In this document: in pieces, positions 46,801 through 53,622 of the stretch | Layout: every line of letters starts with the position of its first letter | Position numbering within the stretch: position 1 is the first letter of the stretch | From: Mucilaginibacter sp. | GTDB taxonomy: Bacteria > Bacteroidota > Bacteroidia > Sphingobacteriales > Sphingobacteriaceae | DNA: 64,000 bases | NCBI RefSeq assembly: GCF_025359345.1 | Contig: NZ_JANYGQ010000033.1 | Coordinates: 248,001-312,000 of the forward strand | Reading direction: 5' to 3' | Notes under the pieces: model-generated | The model's database searches: none | What the model saw: only the letters and a program-made list of their open reading frames with translations | Told to the model about the DNA's origin: nothing | Made by a program: the position numbers and the translations under genes

Positions 46801-47637
46801 AATATCCGCTTTATAGCTTAGCTCGGGCAAGCCGAAGTAAAGGTTTACCCATCGCATCAGCACAATAAATGCGGCCAGTGTTATTAAACTGATGATAAGA
46901 TAACCTTTAGCTGCTATGTAGTTGCATATGTTGTTCATTAATACGCAAAAGCATAACAGCGTTAACAGCCAGATAGTTATTTCGTAATAAAAAAATGAAT
47001 GGCTTACCTCGCCTTGTTTTAGTTTTACTGAAAATAAATAGGTTCCGTTTGTACTGTGCAGTTCATAAACGCTTTTATCGGTAAAGTCGGCTATTTCAAT
47101 ATTGTTGTCTTTCAATAAATCAACAGCAAATGTGTTTTGAAGGTACTCGTTCTGGAAATTGTAATCTAATTTAACCGGGATAAAAAACAACACCGAAAAA
47201 TCACCTTCGCTCTTTTTTATTACTTCATAATAGCCGTTGGCCTCATGGTGAAAGCTGTAACCTTCTTTAATAGCTTCCGGGCGGCTCGGGATCACTTTTA
47301 TGCCGCTCCAAAAGCTAAGCCGATTATTAGTTAGGGTAATAAACCAAATGCTTTTATCGGTAGTAAATTGTTTTATAAGGTCCAGCGAAAGCTGTGGGGC
47401 CGTCAGCAGCGTTTTTAACCCGTCGAAATTGCTTTTGTTGTTTATAAAGGCGTTAACGTCATCCTCTTTCTGCCGCAGGTTATGCTCAAGCAGTTTGGCG
47501 GTTTGGTCGAGGTTGGTTACAGGGGTATACGTGCTACGGACAATTACTGCCGTTAAAAGCAAGCTGGCACATAGCAGCGCCAGCATTAAACGTATTTTCC
47601 CGGAGGTAGCCAAGTAATTTATCTGTAGTGACACCAA
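43882..47637 (-). CDS. NtrY-like sensor histidine kinase, very large
   Basis: A 1251-residue membrane histidine kinase. The N-terminal 870 residues contain about 10-13 hydrophobic segments with two large extracytoplasmic regions. Then come a HAMP-type linker (ITAPLNFIQL), an HisKA domain with the phosphorylated His1042 (VAHEIKNPLTPL), and the ATPase domain with LLKNAIEASP, IKDNGNGIP and FTTKSSGTGLGLAFVKNS. NtrY homologues report on nitrogen state or similar signals, but here the sensing part has no recognisable domain and no response regulator is adjacent. The nearest start is TTG or GTG at 47637/47634; the first ATG is 17 codons later, so the start is unsure. Confidence 0.87.
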   Translation of the reverse strand: MVSLQINYLATSGKIRLMLALLCASLLLTAVIVRSTYTPVTNLDQTAKLLEHNLRQKEDDVNAFINNKSNFDGLKTLLTAPQLSLDLIKQFTTDKSIWFITLTNNRLSFWSGIKVIPSRPEAIKEGYSFHHEANGYYEVIKKSEGDFSVLFFIPVKLDYNFQNEYLQNTFAVDLLKDNNIEIADFTDKSVYELHSTNGTYLFSVKLKQGEVSHSFFYYEITIWLLTLLCFCVLMNNICNYIAAKGYLIISLITLAAFIVLMRWVNLYFGLPELSYKADIFSPTLYASSMAYPSLGDLCLNILLICWFVSFLYTRRRALLRATSSKAASYSILIGGTLILLAVATLLLNIFSGLVINSRINFDVSNVLNLSFFSVLGLIMLCFSFLIFYLLIEVFLTVISRLSISNLNKVLVVLSGVILATAIDTYYRDFSLFYIFWAILLFARAYAHRYHNGRLNAISLSFIILICSLVSAIKLNYFESKKENDTRKTFIQKLEAPTDANADFTFKKVEHQIITDPSIIAYFTDSIHNTNYIKTRLQKLYFNGTMSVYDFTVHEFDDLDQPLSADKTYLLNVFKDMVQYSSLKVSDYFYKENESFGFQNYFGILPIAKDNKKLGTIVVYLKSKPQQTTMSFPDLLVDGRINRDDEFKNYSYAFYSDNKLVTQSGTYVYDLENTQFKGLLKQYETKTTRGNKPQWYLYFTNYNHLIYKPSERYLIVVSKEQNLLFISITSVTFFFVVFLLFSVLILLTGWLWIRIKIFNVKNNRIGWAFKINFDLVLYKTRIQFSMIFAVVATLIAVGFITFFSISTQYQTQQDKTIREKITRIASAFENNLNKYLSGVNEETQVSFNDFANTYGADLTLFDRNGAELINTQPKIYEFGLQARRMNAKAFVNLGKLQKSEFLNDEVIGRLNYKAAYVPIRNANETVAYLQLPYFGNEAEYNERIGALLNIMINVYALIFIAIGLFAVIIARQITAPLNFIQLSLSKTSYGKKNEPIRWDRNDEIGALVKEYNKMIAALENSAQRLAQSERESAWREMAKQVAHEIKNPLTPLKLGLQLLDKSWKDKDPKFDQKFERFSKSFVEQIESLSNIASEFSAFAKMPDTRLERINIFEILTQAVTIFKQMDNIKIVYQAPELPFIINADRDQLLRCFNNLLKNAIEASPSDRMGIIEISQMITNKNILLTIKDNGNGIPENVREKIFEPNFTTKSSGTGLGLAFVKNSIENAGGKVWFETEIGKGTTFYFSLPAALA

Positions 47638-47671
47638 ATGTAACCAAAAAAACAGTCCTAAGTTTGGTTTA

Positions 47672-47725
47672 AGTCTAAAGTCTTAAGTCGCTCTTTTTTT
47701 GACTTTAGACTACCGACTAAAGACT
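47672..47725. repeat. Palindromic AGTCTAAAGTC repeat next to fabD stop
   Basis: agtctaaagtcttaagtc (47672-47689) faces gactttagactaccgactaaagact (47701-47725) with only an 11-base loop. It is adjacent to the stop of fabD and belongs to the same AGTCTTAAGTC family as the ones at 32267 and 55841. Confidence 0.75.
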
Positions 47726-48609
47726 TACTGCACAACTGCACTCTCAGTAGGCATATGGCGGTCGACCTTTTTAACCAGGCCCTGTAAAACGCTGCCCGGT
47801 CCAACTTCTGTAAACGAGGTTGCGCCGTCTTCCATCATGTGTTTAACGGTCTGTGTCCAGCGCACGGGGCCCGTAAGTTGTGCTATAAGGTTATGTTTTA
47901 TTTGTGCCGGGTCGGTATATGGTTTGGCGTCAATATTTTGGTAGATAGGGCAAACGGGTTCTTTAACCTCGGTGTGTACTATGGCATGCTCCAGCTCAAC
48001 GCGAGCGGCTTCCATTAATGGTGAATGGAATGCACCACCAACATTAAGTTTTAGCGCACGTTTGGCGCCGGCTGCGGTAAGTTCTTCGCAAGCTTTATCA
48101 ACACCGGCAATGGTGCCCGATATTACCAGCTGGCCCGGGCAGTTATAATTTGCCGGTACAACAACATCACTTATGCGGTGACAAATGTCCTCAACTGTAA
48201 AATCATCCAATCCAATAATTGCCGCCATGGTTGATGGCTGCAGTAAGCAGGCTTTTTGCATAGCGTTGGCACGTGCTGCCACCAGGCGCAAACCATCTTC
48301 GAACGAAAGTGAGCCGCATGCAACCAGTGCCGAAAACTCGCCTAAAGAATGACCGGCAGCCATTTCGGGCTTAAAGTCATCACCCAAAACACTGGCCAAA
48401 ATTACCGAGTGTAAGAATATCGCGGGTTGGGTTACGTTGGTTTGCTTAAGATCCTCTTCGGTGCCTTCAAACATCAAATCGGTAATACGAAAACCAAGTA
48501 TTTCATTGGCCTGTTCAAACATAGCTTTTGCCTTTTCCGACTTTTCGTATAAGTCTTTACCCATTCCTACAAACTGGGCGCCTTGTCCCGGGAAGATGTA
48601 TGCTTTCAT
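47725..48609 (-). CDS. fabD: Malonyl-CoA:ACP transacylase
   Basis: Transfers malonyl from CoA to ACP at the start of fatty acid synthesis. The 294-residue protein starts MKAYIFPGQGAQFVGMG, has the nucleophile in GHSLG (Ser88), and a later GGAFHSPLM with the catalytic histidine. RLVAARANAMQ and VSGT segments fit as well. It is a single gene between two palindromic repeats; fabH, fabF and acpP are not seen nearby. Confidence 0.95.
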   Translation of the reverse strand: MKAYIFPGQGAQFVGMGKDLYEKSEKAKAMFEQANEILGFRITDLMFEGTEEDLKQTNVTQPAIFLHSVILASVLGDDFKPEMAAGHSLGEFSALVACGSLSFEDGLRLVAARANAMQKACLLQPSTMAAIIGLDDFTVEDICHRISDVVVPANYNCPGQLVISGTIAGVDKACEELTAAGAKRALKLNVGGAFHSPLMEAARVELEHAIVHTEVKEPVCPIYQNIDAKPYTDPAQIKHNLIAQLTGPVRWTQTVKHMMEDGATSFTEVGPGSVLQGLVKKVDRHMPTESAVVQ

Positions 48610-48625
48610 TGTGATTTTGTTAATT

Positions 48626-48726
48626 GGTTCATTTGTTCACTGGTTCATTGGTGCAGAGTCCAACAGCATGCAAGTTAAAAAACTTTATTTTACTAATGAA
48701 CTAATGAACCAGTGAACAAATGAACC
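48626..48726. repeat. Palindromic GTTCATTTGTTCA repeat between folE and fabD
   Basis: A 24-base arm at 48626-48649 is the perfect reverse complement of 48703-48726, with a 53-base loop. The right arm directly abuts the TAA stop of folE (48727). The arm has the form GGTTCATTTGTTCACTGG. Confidence 0.8.
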
Positions 48727-49365
48727 TTATCCCAGCTTCGCTGATATCAAATTTAAAAATTCTGTCCTCGTTTTTTCCTTTAAAAATTCGCCGGTAAATG
48801 CCGATGTGGTGGTTACTGAGTTTTGCTTTTGTACGCCGCGCATGCTCATGCAAAGGTGGCGGCATTCTATTACAATACCTACGCCCCAGGGGTTAAGTGT
48901 ATCCTGAATGCAATCACGTATTTCGTTGGTTAACCTTTCCTGAACTTGCAGGCGCCTTGCAAAAACATCAACCACACGAGGTATTTTGCTTAAGCCAACA
49001 ACGTGCCCGTTGGGGATATAAGCCACGTGGGCTTTGCCAAAAAAAGGCAGCATGTGGTGTTCGCACATCGAATATACCTCGATGTCTTTTACTATTACCA
49101 TCTGGCTGTAATCTTCTTTAAACATGGCCGAGTTAAGTATCTCTTTGGCATCAAGGTCGTAGCCCTGGGTTAGATATAACAATGCCTTTGCCACACGCTC
49201 AGGGGTTTTTAACAGGCCTTCGCGCTCGGGTTTTTCGCCAATTTGTTTCAATACCTCGTGATAATGACCTGATAGGCTCTGTATTAAATCCGGGTTGTAA
49301 CGGTCAATTTTTACGTAGCCGTCAATATCTTCGTCCCTGTCGGGGATATGGTTGTTGCTATTCAT
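48727..49365 (-). CDS. folE: GTP cyclohydrolase I
   Basis: Converts GTP to dihydroneopterin triphosphate, the first step to folate or biopterin. The 212-residue protein has the zinc-site motifs SMCEHHMLPF (Cys and His) and CRHLCMSMRG, plus LSKIPRVVDVFARRLQVQERLT and the conserved GLSKIP loop. The N-terminal 25 residues are variable. It lies 9 bases after the PTPS-like gene (same strand), so the two may form a two-gene transcript for pterin synthesis. Confidence 0.95.
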   Translation of the reverse strand: MNSNNHIPDRDEDIDGYVKIDRYNPDLIQSLSGHYHEVLKQIGEKPEREGLLKTPERVAKALLYLTQGYDLDAKEILNSAMFKEDYSQMVIVKDIEVYSMCEHHMLPFFGKAHVAYIPNGHVVGLSKIPRVVDVFARRLQVQERLTNEIRDCIQDTLNPWGVGIVIECRHLCMSMRGVQKQNSVTTTSAFTGEFLKEKTRTEFLNLISAKLG

Positions 49366-49374
49366 CTTAAGGGA

Positions 49375-49794
49375 TTAGCCGCCAAAGTACTCGGCGCTGT
49401 TATTTTCAGTTTCGTATAATTTAACCGAATGTAAAAACACGCCAGGGTAGGCTTCAATCGGCGCTTTCAGCTGGTTGAAAATTTCGATGCAAAGCAATTC
49501 GGTCGATGCCATTTTGCCTGCCATAAAAGGGACATCTTTGTTGATGTTTTTATGATCGAGTTTTTCAATTACATAATCGTTTATTATTATTTTAAGCTCC
49601 TTAAGGTCGATAAGGTAACCAGTGGCGTGGGTAACCTCACCTTTTACGGTAACAAACAAATTGTAATTGTGGCCATGCCAGTTTGGGTTAGCACACTTTC
49701 CGAATACTTCTGCATTTTTCTCTTCGCTCCATTCCTCGCGGTACATCCGGTGTGCCGCGTTGAAATGTTCTTTGCGCGTAATATGTATCATCAT
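49375..49794 (-). CDS. 6-pyruvoyltetrahydropterin synthase-like protein
   Basis: Acts on dihydroneopterin triphosphate. The 139-residue protein has the zinc-binding histidines of the PTPS/QueD fold (FNAAHR and WHGHNY) and a cysteine in FGKCANPN. The spacing Cys-x5-HGH and the segment FGKCxNPNxHGHNY with VTVKGE is closer to animal 6-pyruvoyltetrahydropterin synthase than to bacterial QueD, which has Cys-x3-HGH. LDHKNINKDVPF also matches that group. The start is ATG 49794 (an MM pair) because an upstream frame to 49824 reads through the promoter. Biopterin- or queuosine-type use is open. Confidence 0.85.
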   Translation of the reverse strand: MMIHITRKEHFNAAHRMYREEWSEEKNAEVFGKCANPNWHGHNYNLFVTVKGEVTHATGYLIDLKELKIIINDYVIEKLDHKNINKDVPFMAGKMASTELLCIEIFNQLKAPIEAYPGVFLHSVKLYETENNSAEYFGG

Positions 49795-49808
49795 AACAAA
49801 TAATGGTG

Positions 49809-49816
49809 CAAATATA
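49809..49816 (-). promoter_or_regulatory. TAnnTTTG -7 element for the PTPS-folE transcript
   Basis: Minus-strand TATATTTG exactly fits TAnnTTTG, and the predicted start site is about 8-10 bases before ATG 49794, so the leader would be very short. The -33 TTTG is not clear. Confidence 0.45.
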
Positions 49817-49870
49817 CAAAACAAAATCAGGCGTTATGTTTTAACTTAGCCGTCAAAAAAATGCAATAAT

Positions 49871-50566
49871 ATGCGGATACTGGTTGTAGTTGCGACGGAG
49901 GAAGAAGTCGGAAGTCTGAAGTCCGAAGTCGGAAGTAAGAATCAAGAGTCAAGAATCAAGAGTCAGGAGTTTGAAAATGAGACTCAAGACTCAGGGCTTA
50001 AGACTTTTGACTATGAAGTATTAATAACTGGTGTAGGTATGGTAGCTACAGCTTTTGCATTGGGCAAGCATCTTTCGTCAAATACTTACGATTTGGTAGT
50101 TAACCTGGGTATTGCCGGTAGTTTTGACCGCAGCATTGCCTTGGGCGATGTAGTTGAAATAACTGAAGACACTTTTGCCGAACTCGGCGCCGAAGATGAC
50201 CTTAGTTTTTTGCCGATAGCCGAAATGGGCTTTGGCGAAGCAATGTTTTATCCCTCAAAAAAACTCGCCGATTTGTACAACCTGTTCAATACTTTTAACC
50301 TTAAACAAGCAACTGCAATTACAGTAAATACGGTACACGGCAATGAGGCTTCAATAAAAAAAGTAGCAGAAAGATTGAAACCGCAAATTGAAAGTATGGA
50401 AGGCGCCGCGTTTTTTTATGCCTGCAAACAGTTTGATGTGCCGTGCCTCCAAATCAGGGCTGTGTCAAATTATGTTGAAAAGCGCAATCGCGATGCCTGG
50501 AACATAGGGCTCGCCATAAAAAATCTGAATACCTTTGCGGCTGAGTTTTTGAAGCTGTACGCTTAA
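49871..50566 (+). CDS. mqnB: Futalosine hydrolase, with repeat-derived insert
   Basis: Hydrolyses futalosine to dehypoxanthine futalosine in the alternative menaquinone pathway. The 231-residue protein has the nucleoside-phosphorylase fold: MRILVVVATEEE at the start, VLITGVGMVATAFALG, LVVNLGIAGSFD and the MEGAAFFYAC motif with the substrate-binding glutamate. Residues 12-46 (bases 49904-50010) are a repetitive insert (GSLKSEVGSK, SRIKSQEFENETQDSGLK) made of in-frame copies of the AGTC and AATCAAGAGTC palindrome repeats. Normal family members run from the first strand into the next one in fewer residues. The fold may still be intact as it lies in a surface loop. Confidence 0.87.
   Translation: MRILVVVATEEEVGSLKSEVGSKNQESRIKSQEFENETQDSGLKTFDYEVLITGVGMVATAFALGKHLSSNTYDLVVNLGIAGSFDRSIALGDVVEITEDTFAELGAEDDLSFLPIAEMGFGEAMFYPSKKLADLYNLFNTFNLKQATAITVNTVHGNEASIKKVAERLKPQIESMEGAAFFYACKQFDVPCLQIRAVSNYVEKRNRDAWNIGLAIKNLNTFAAEFLKLYA
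49904..50010. repeat. Palindromic repeat within mqnB coding sequence
   Basis: The units aagtcggaagtctgaagtc, aatcaagagtcaagaatcaagagtc and gactcaagactcagggctt make an imperfect palindrome of about 107 bases, of the same family styles as the intergenic repeats at 43724 and 55841. The whole reads in frame without a stop. Confidence 0.75.
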
Positions 50567-50573
50567 CACAATT

Positions 50574-50656
50574 TGTCATTGCGAGGAACGAAGCAATCGC
50601 GAACTTTGCACGTCCGCTCTGTATAGTATGCGATTGCTTCGTTCCTCGCAATGACA
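50574..50656. repeat. 27-base perfect inverted repeat (TGTCATTGCGAGGAACG family)
   Basis: The arms at 50574-50600 and 50630-50656 are perfect reverse complements (tgtcattgcgaggaacg core) with a 29-base loop carrying gtccgctctgtat. A second, related element at 53393-53516 shares that central core. It lies between mqnB and mqnD. Confidence 0.85.
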
Positions 50657-50675
50657 TAGTTTACTTGTTTAAATT

Positions 50676-51548
50676 ATGAAACTATCCCTCGGCTTTTCGC
50701 CCTGCCCAAACGATACCTTTATTTTTGATGCGATGATCCATCATAAAATTGACACTGAAGGACTTGAGTTCGACGTGTTTTATGATGATGTGGAGACCCT
50801 CAACCAAAAAGCCATGGTTGGCGAGCTGGATATTACCAAGCTGAGCTACCATGCTTTTGCGTATGTGACAGATAGATACGTTTTGCTGGATGCAGGAAGC
50901 GCGCTGGGTTTTGGGGTAGGACCGTTACTAATTTCGGATGTCGAAATTTCGATTTCGGATTTGGAAAAGGGAGAAATTCGAAATGGTAAATCCGAAATCC
51001 GAAATCCTTTAATCGGCATCCCCGGTAAATACACCACTGCCAATTTTTTATTGGGCACAGCCTTCCCAAACGCCACCAACAAAGTTGAATTGGTATTTTC
51101 AGATATCGAAGATGCTGTGCTGGAAGGCAGGGTTGATGTTGGCCTGATCATCCACGAAAACCGCTTTACTTACCAGGATAAGGGCCTCAAAAAAATTATC
51201 GATCTGGGGGATTACTGGGAAAAGCAGACCGGGTGCGCCATCCCGCTGGGTGGCATCGTTGCAAATCGCCGGCTACCGTTGGATGTTCAGCATAAAATAA
51301 ATCGCGTTATACGCCGCTCGGTTGAGTTTGCTTTTGAAAACCCAAAATCGGGACTTGAGTTTATCCGCTCGCATGCCCAGGAAATGAGCGAAGAAGTGAT
51401 GTACAAGCACATTGAGCTGTATGTAAATAAGTATTCCGTAGATTTGGGCGCCGAAGGAAAAAAGGCGGTACGGATACTGTTTGATAAAGCGCTGGAAAAT
51501 AAGCTAATCCCGGAAGTGAAGGAAGGCATATTTTTGTCTGAACCATGA
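50676..51548 (+). CDS. mqnD: 1,4-dihydroxy-6-naphthoate synthase, with repeat-derived insert
   Basis: Menaquinone (futalosine pathway) enzyme that converts cyclic dehypoxanthine futalosine to the naphthoate. The 290-residue protein starts LSLGFSPCPNDTFIFDAM, a typical MqnD opening, has IPGKYTTANFLL, AVLEGRVDVGLIIHENRFTY and DLGDYWEKQTG. Residues 86-110 (bases 50931-51005) are a repeat-derived insert, ISDVEISISDLEKGEIRN, from an in-frame TTTCGGATTT palindrome. It precedes the conserved IPGKYTT segment. As with mqnB, it sits where the fold may tolerate an extension. Confidence 0.87.
   Translation: MKLSLGFSPCPNDTFIFDAMIHHKIDTEGLEFDVFYDDVETLNQKAMVGELDITKLSYHAFAYVTDRYVLLDAGSALGFGVGPLLISDVEISISDLEKGEIRNGKSEIRNPLIGIPGKYTTANFLLGTAFPNATNKVELVFSDIEDAVLEGRVDVGLIIHENRFTYQDKGLKKIIDLGDYWEKQTGCAIPLGGIVANRRLPLDVQHKINRVIRRSVEFAFENPKSGLEFIRSHAQEMSEEVMYKHIELYVNKYSVDLGAEGKKAVRILFDKALENKLIPEVKEGIFLSEP
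50931..51005. repeat. TTTCGGATTT palindrome within mqnD coding sequence
   Basis: Arms atttcggattt (50952-50962) and aaatccgaaat (50988-50998) are the same 11-base pair as in the adk-obgE gap, with further TTTCG units. It is in frame, with no stop codon. Confidence 0.8.
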
Positions 51549-51659
51549 TTCGCTTGATTCAAGGATTGTCTTGATGGAAGCAAATTAATAGGCACTGGCA
51601 TCAAGAAATCCTCTAATCCTTTAATCATGGTCTGCAGCTAATCGGTGTAATCATAATAA

Positions 51660-52379
51660 ATGAAATCAACTTACAAAAACATAGACGAATTTGCCGAAGG
51701 CGAGCTGTTATTGGTTAACAAGCCTTACAACTGGACCAGCTTTGATGTTGTCGGCAAAATCCGCAACTCATTTAAACCGTTAAAATTAAAGGTGGGCCAT
51801 GCGGGCACGCTCGACCCATTGGCAACAGGCCTGCTTATTATCTGTACCGGAAAAATGACCAAGCAGATCGATACCTTCCAGGCTCAGGAAAAGGAATATA
51901 CCGGCACTATGATTTTGGGCGAAACCACGCCGTCATACGATATGGAAACCGAAGCCGACCAGAAATTCGACATCAACAATATTACCGAAGAGCAAATAAA
52001 AGCAGCCTGTGCGCAGTTTATCGGCGAAATTGGCCAGTACCCACCGGCGCACTCTGCTATTAAGATTGATGGCGAACGGTTATATGAAAAAGCCCGCAGG
52101 GGTGAGGATGTTGAACTGCGCCTGCGTACAGTTACTATTACTGAATTTGAAATTACTAGTATTGCTTTGCCTGAAGTAAGCTTCAGGGTGGTGTGCAGCA
52201 AGGGTACTTATATCCGTTCGTTGGTAAACGATTTTGGGAAAGCGCTGAACAATGGAGCCTATCTTTCAAAATTAAGGCGCACACGTAGCGGGGACTATAA
52301 TGTTGACGATGCCTGGGAAGTGATGGAATTAGTGAATACCATACGCGAACTAAAGGCGGCATCTGTTATACCTGAATAG
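51660..52379 (+). CDS. truB: tRNA pseudouridine synthase B
   Basis: Makes pseudouridine 55 in the T loop of tRNAs. The 239-residue protein has the catalytic aspartate in GHAGTLDPLATGLL (Asp52), LLVNKPYNWTSFD, and QYPPAHSAIKIDGERLYEKAR, plus RGDYNVDDAW near the end. The ATG is preceded by a short A-rich leader. Gene order truB then ribF is common in bacteria. Confidence 0.96.
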   Translation: MKSTYKNIDEFAEGELLLVNKPYNWTSFDVVGKIRNSFKPLKLKVGHAGTLDPLATGLLIICTGKMTKQIDTFQAQEKEYTGTMILGETTPSYDMETEADQKFDINNITEEQIKAACAQFIGEIGQYPPAHSAIKIDGERLYEKARRGEDVELRLRTVTITEFEITSIALPEVSFRVVCSKGTYIRSLVNDFGKALNNGAYLSKLRRTRSGDYNVDDAWEVMELVNTIRELKAASVIPE

Positions 52380-52429
52380 GTTATTCGTAACAAATCTAAA
52401 ACCGGGCAACTCAAACTGGAAATCAAAAG

Positions 52430-52437
52430 TATCTTTG
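52430..52437 (+). promoter_or_regulatory. TAnnTTTG -7 element for ribF
   Basis: TATCTTTG exactly fits the TAnnTTTG consensus, 13 bases before the ATG of ribF. The -33 TTTG is not clear. Confidence 0.45.
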
Positions 52438-52450
52438 TGAACTGACAACA

Positions 52451-53383
52451 ATGAAGATCTATCATAATATTGACGAATTTACCCGCCTGAACAACGCCGT
52501 TGTCACTATCGGCACATTTGACGGCGTGCATACCGGTCACCGTAAAATTATTGCGGATTTAAAACAGCTTGCTGCCGAAACCGGCGGCGAAACGGTGCTA
52601 CTTACCTTTTTTCCGCATCCGCGGATGATTTTGCACCCGGAAGACGAAAGCATCAAAATGATTAATACCATCGACGAAAAAGCAGAAATGCTGGAAGAAT
52701 TGGGTATCGACCATTTGATTATTACGCCGTTTTCGCGCGATTTCTCCAACCAGTCTCCCGAGGAATATATACGTGAGGTGCTGGTGAACAAAATCGGCAC
52801 AAAAAAAATTGTGATTGGTTATGACCACCGCTTTGGTAAAGACAGGCAGGGTGGTCTTGCAGATTTGCAGCGGCTCGGTCCAGTTTATGGTTTCGACGTG
52901 GTTGAAATACCCGAGCAGGATATTTACGAGGTTGCCATCAGCTCCACCCGCGTTCGTGAGGCGCTGCTGAATGGCGCCATTGAGCTTGCCCATACTTTTT
53001 TGAGCTACCCGTTTTTTATAACCGGCAGGGTGGTGCGCGGCGACCAGTTGGGCCGTACCATTGGCTATCCAACAGCCAATATTGTCATCGGCGAAAAATA
53101 CAAGCTGGTGCCGCTGGATGGGATTTTTGCCGTAAGGGTGAAAATTGATGGTGAAGTTTACGACGGCATGGCCTACATAGGCACCCGGCCAACCATTAAC
53201 GGTACCCGCCGTAACATCGAGGTTAATATTTTTGATTTCGACAGGGAGATATATAACCAGCAGATCCGCATGGAGTTTTACAACTTTGTGCGCGACGATA
53301 TGAAGTTTGATTCGCTGGAAGCGCTTAAGGAGCAGATAAGGAAAGATAAATTGGATGTGGAAGCGCTTTTAGGAAGTGAGTAG
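52451..53383 (+). CDS. ribF: Bifunctional riboflavin kinase/FMN adenylyltransferase
   Basis: Makes FMN and FAD from riboflavin. The 310-residue protein has the N-terminal adenylyltransferase with VTIGTFDGVHTGHRKII and VIGYDHRFGKDRQG, and the C-terminal kinase with VVRGDQLGRTIGYPTANIV and GMAYIGTRPTINGTRRNIEVNIFDFD. It follows truB after 71 bases. No FMN riboswitch is visible upstream. Confidence 0.95.
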   Translation: MKIYHNIDEFTRLNNAVVTIGTFDGVHTGHRKIIADLKQLAAETGGETVLLTFFPHPRMILHPEDESIKMINTIDEKAEMLEELGIDHLIITPFSRDFSNQSPEEYIREVLVNKIGTKKIVIGYDHRFGKDRQGGLADLQRLGPVYGFDVVEIPEQDIYEVAISSTRVREALLNGAIELAHTFLSYPFFITGRVVRGDQLGRTIGYPTANIVIGEKYKLVPLDGIFAVRVKIDGEVYDGMAYIGTRPTINGTRRNIEVNIFDFDREIYNQQIRMEFYNFVRDDMKFDSLEALKEQIRKDKLDVEALLGSE

Positions 53384-53392
53384 TAAAAAAAC

Positions 53393-53516
53393 TTGTCATT
53401 GCGAGCGCAGCGCGGCAACCGCACGCCGTGCACAACCGCCAATGCAAGTTACCCACCTTTCTGTCCGCTCTGTATTGTTCGCGGTTGCCGCGCTCGTTCC
53501 TCGCTCGCAATGACAA
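53393..53516. repeat. Palindromic repeat (TTGTCATTGCGAGCG family)
   Basis: Outer arms ttgtcattgcgagcg (53393-53407) and 53502-53516 pair perfectly over 15 bases; inner arms cgcggcaaccgc (53411-53422) and gcggttgccgcg (53481-53492) also match. The centre shares gtccgctctgta with the 50574 element. It fills the gap downstream of ribF. Confidence 0.8.
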
Positions 53517-53622
53517 AACGGGAGACGCTTTATAAAACAACTTCATTATCATACTTGTATTAAAATAACTACCTTACATTTACCGTTTTAGTTCTACTAA
53601 CCATGAACCACGGACTCCGCCT

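Noticed and set aside
49795..49824. N-terminal extension of the PTPS-like gene
   Set aside because: It covers a TATATTTG promoter element and the family begins at the MMIHI residues.
52380..52450. FMN riboswitch before ribF
   Set aside because: The gap is only 71 bases and has no RFN-type stem pattern.
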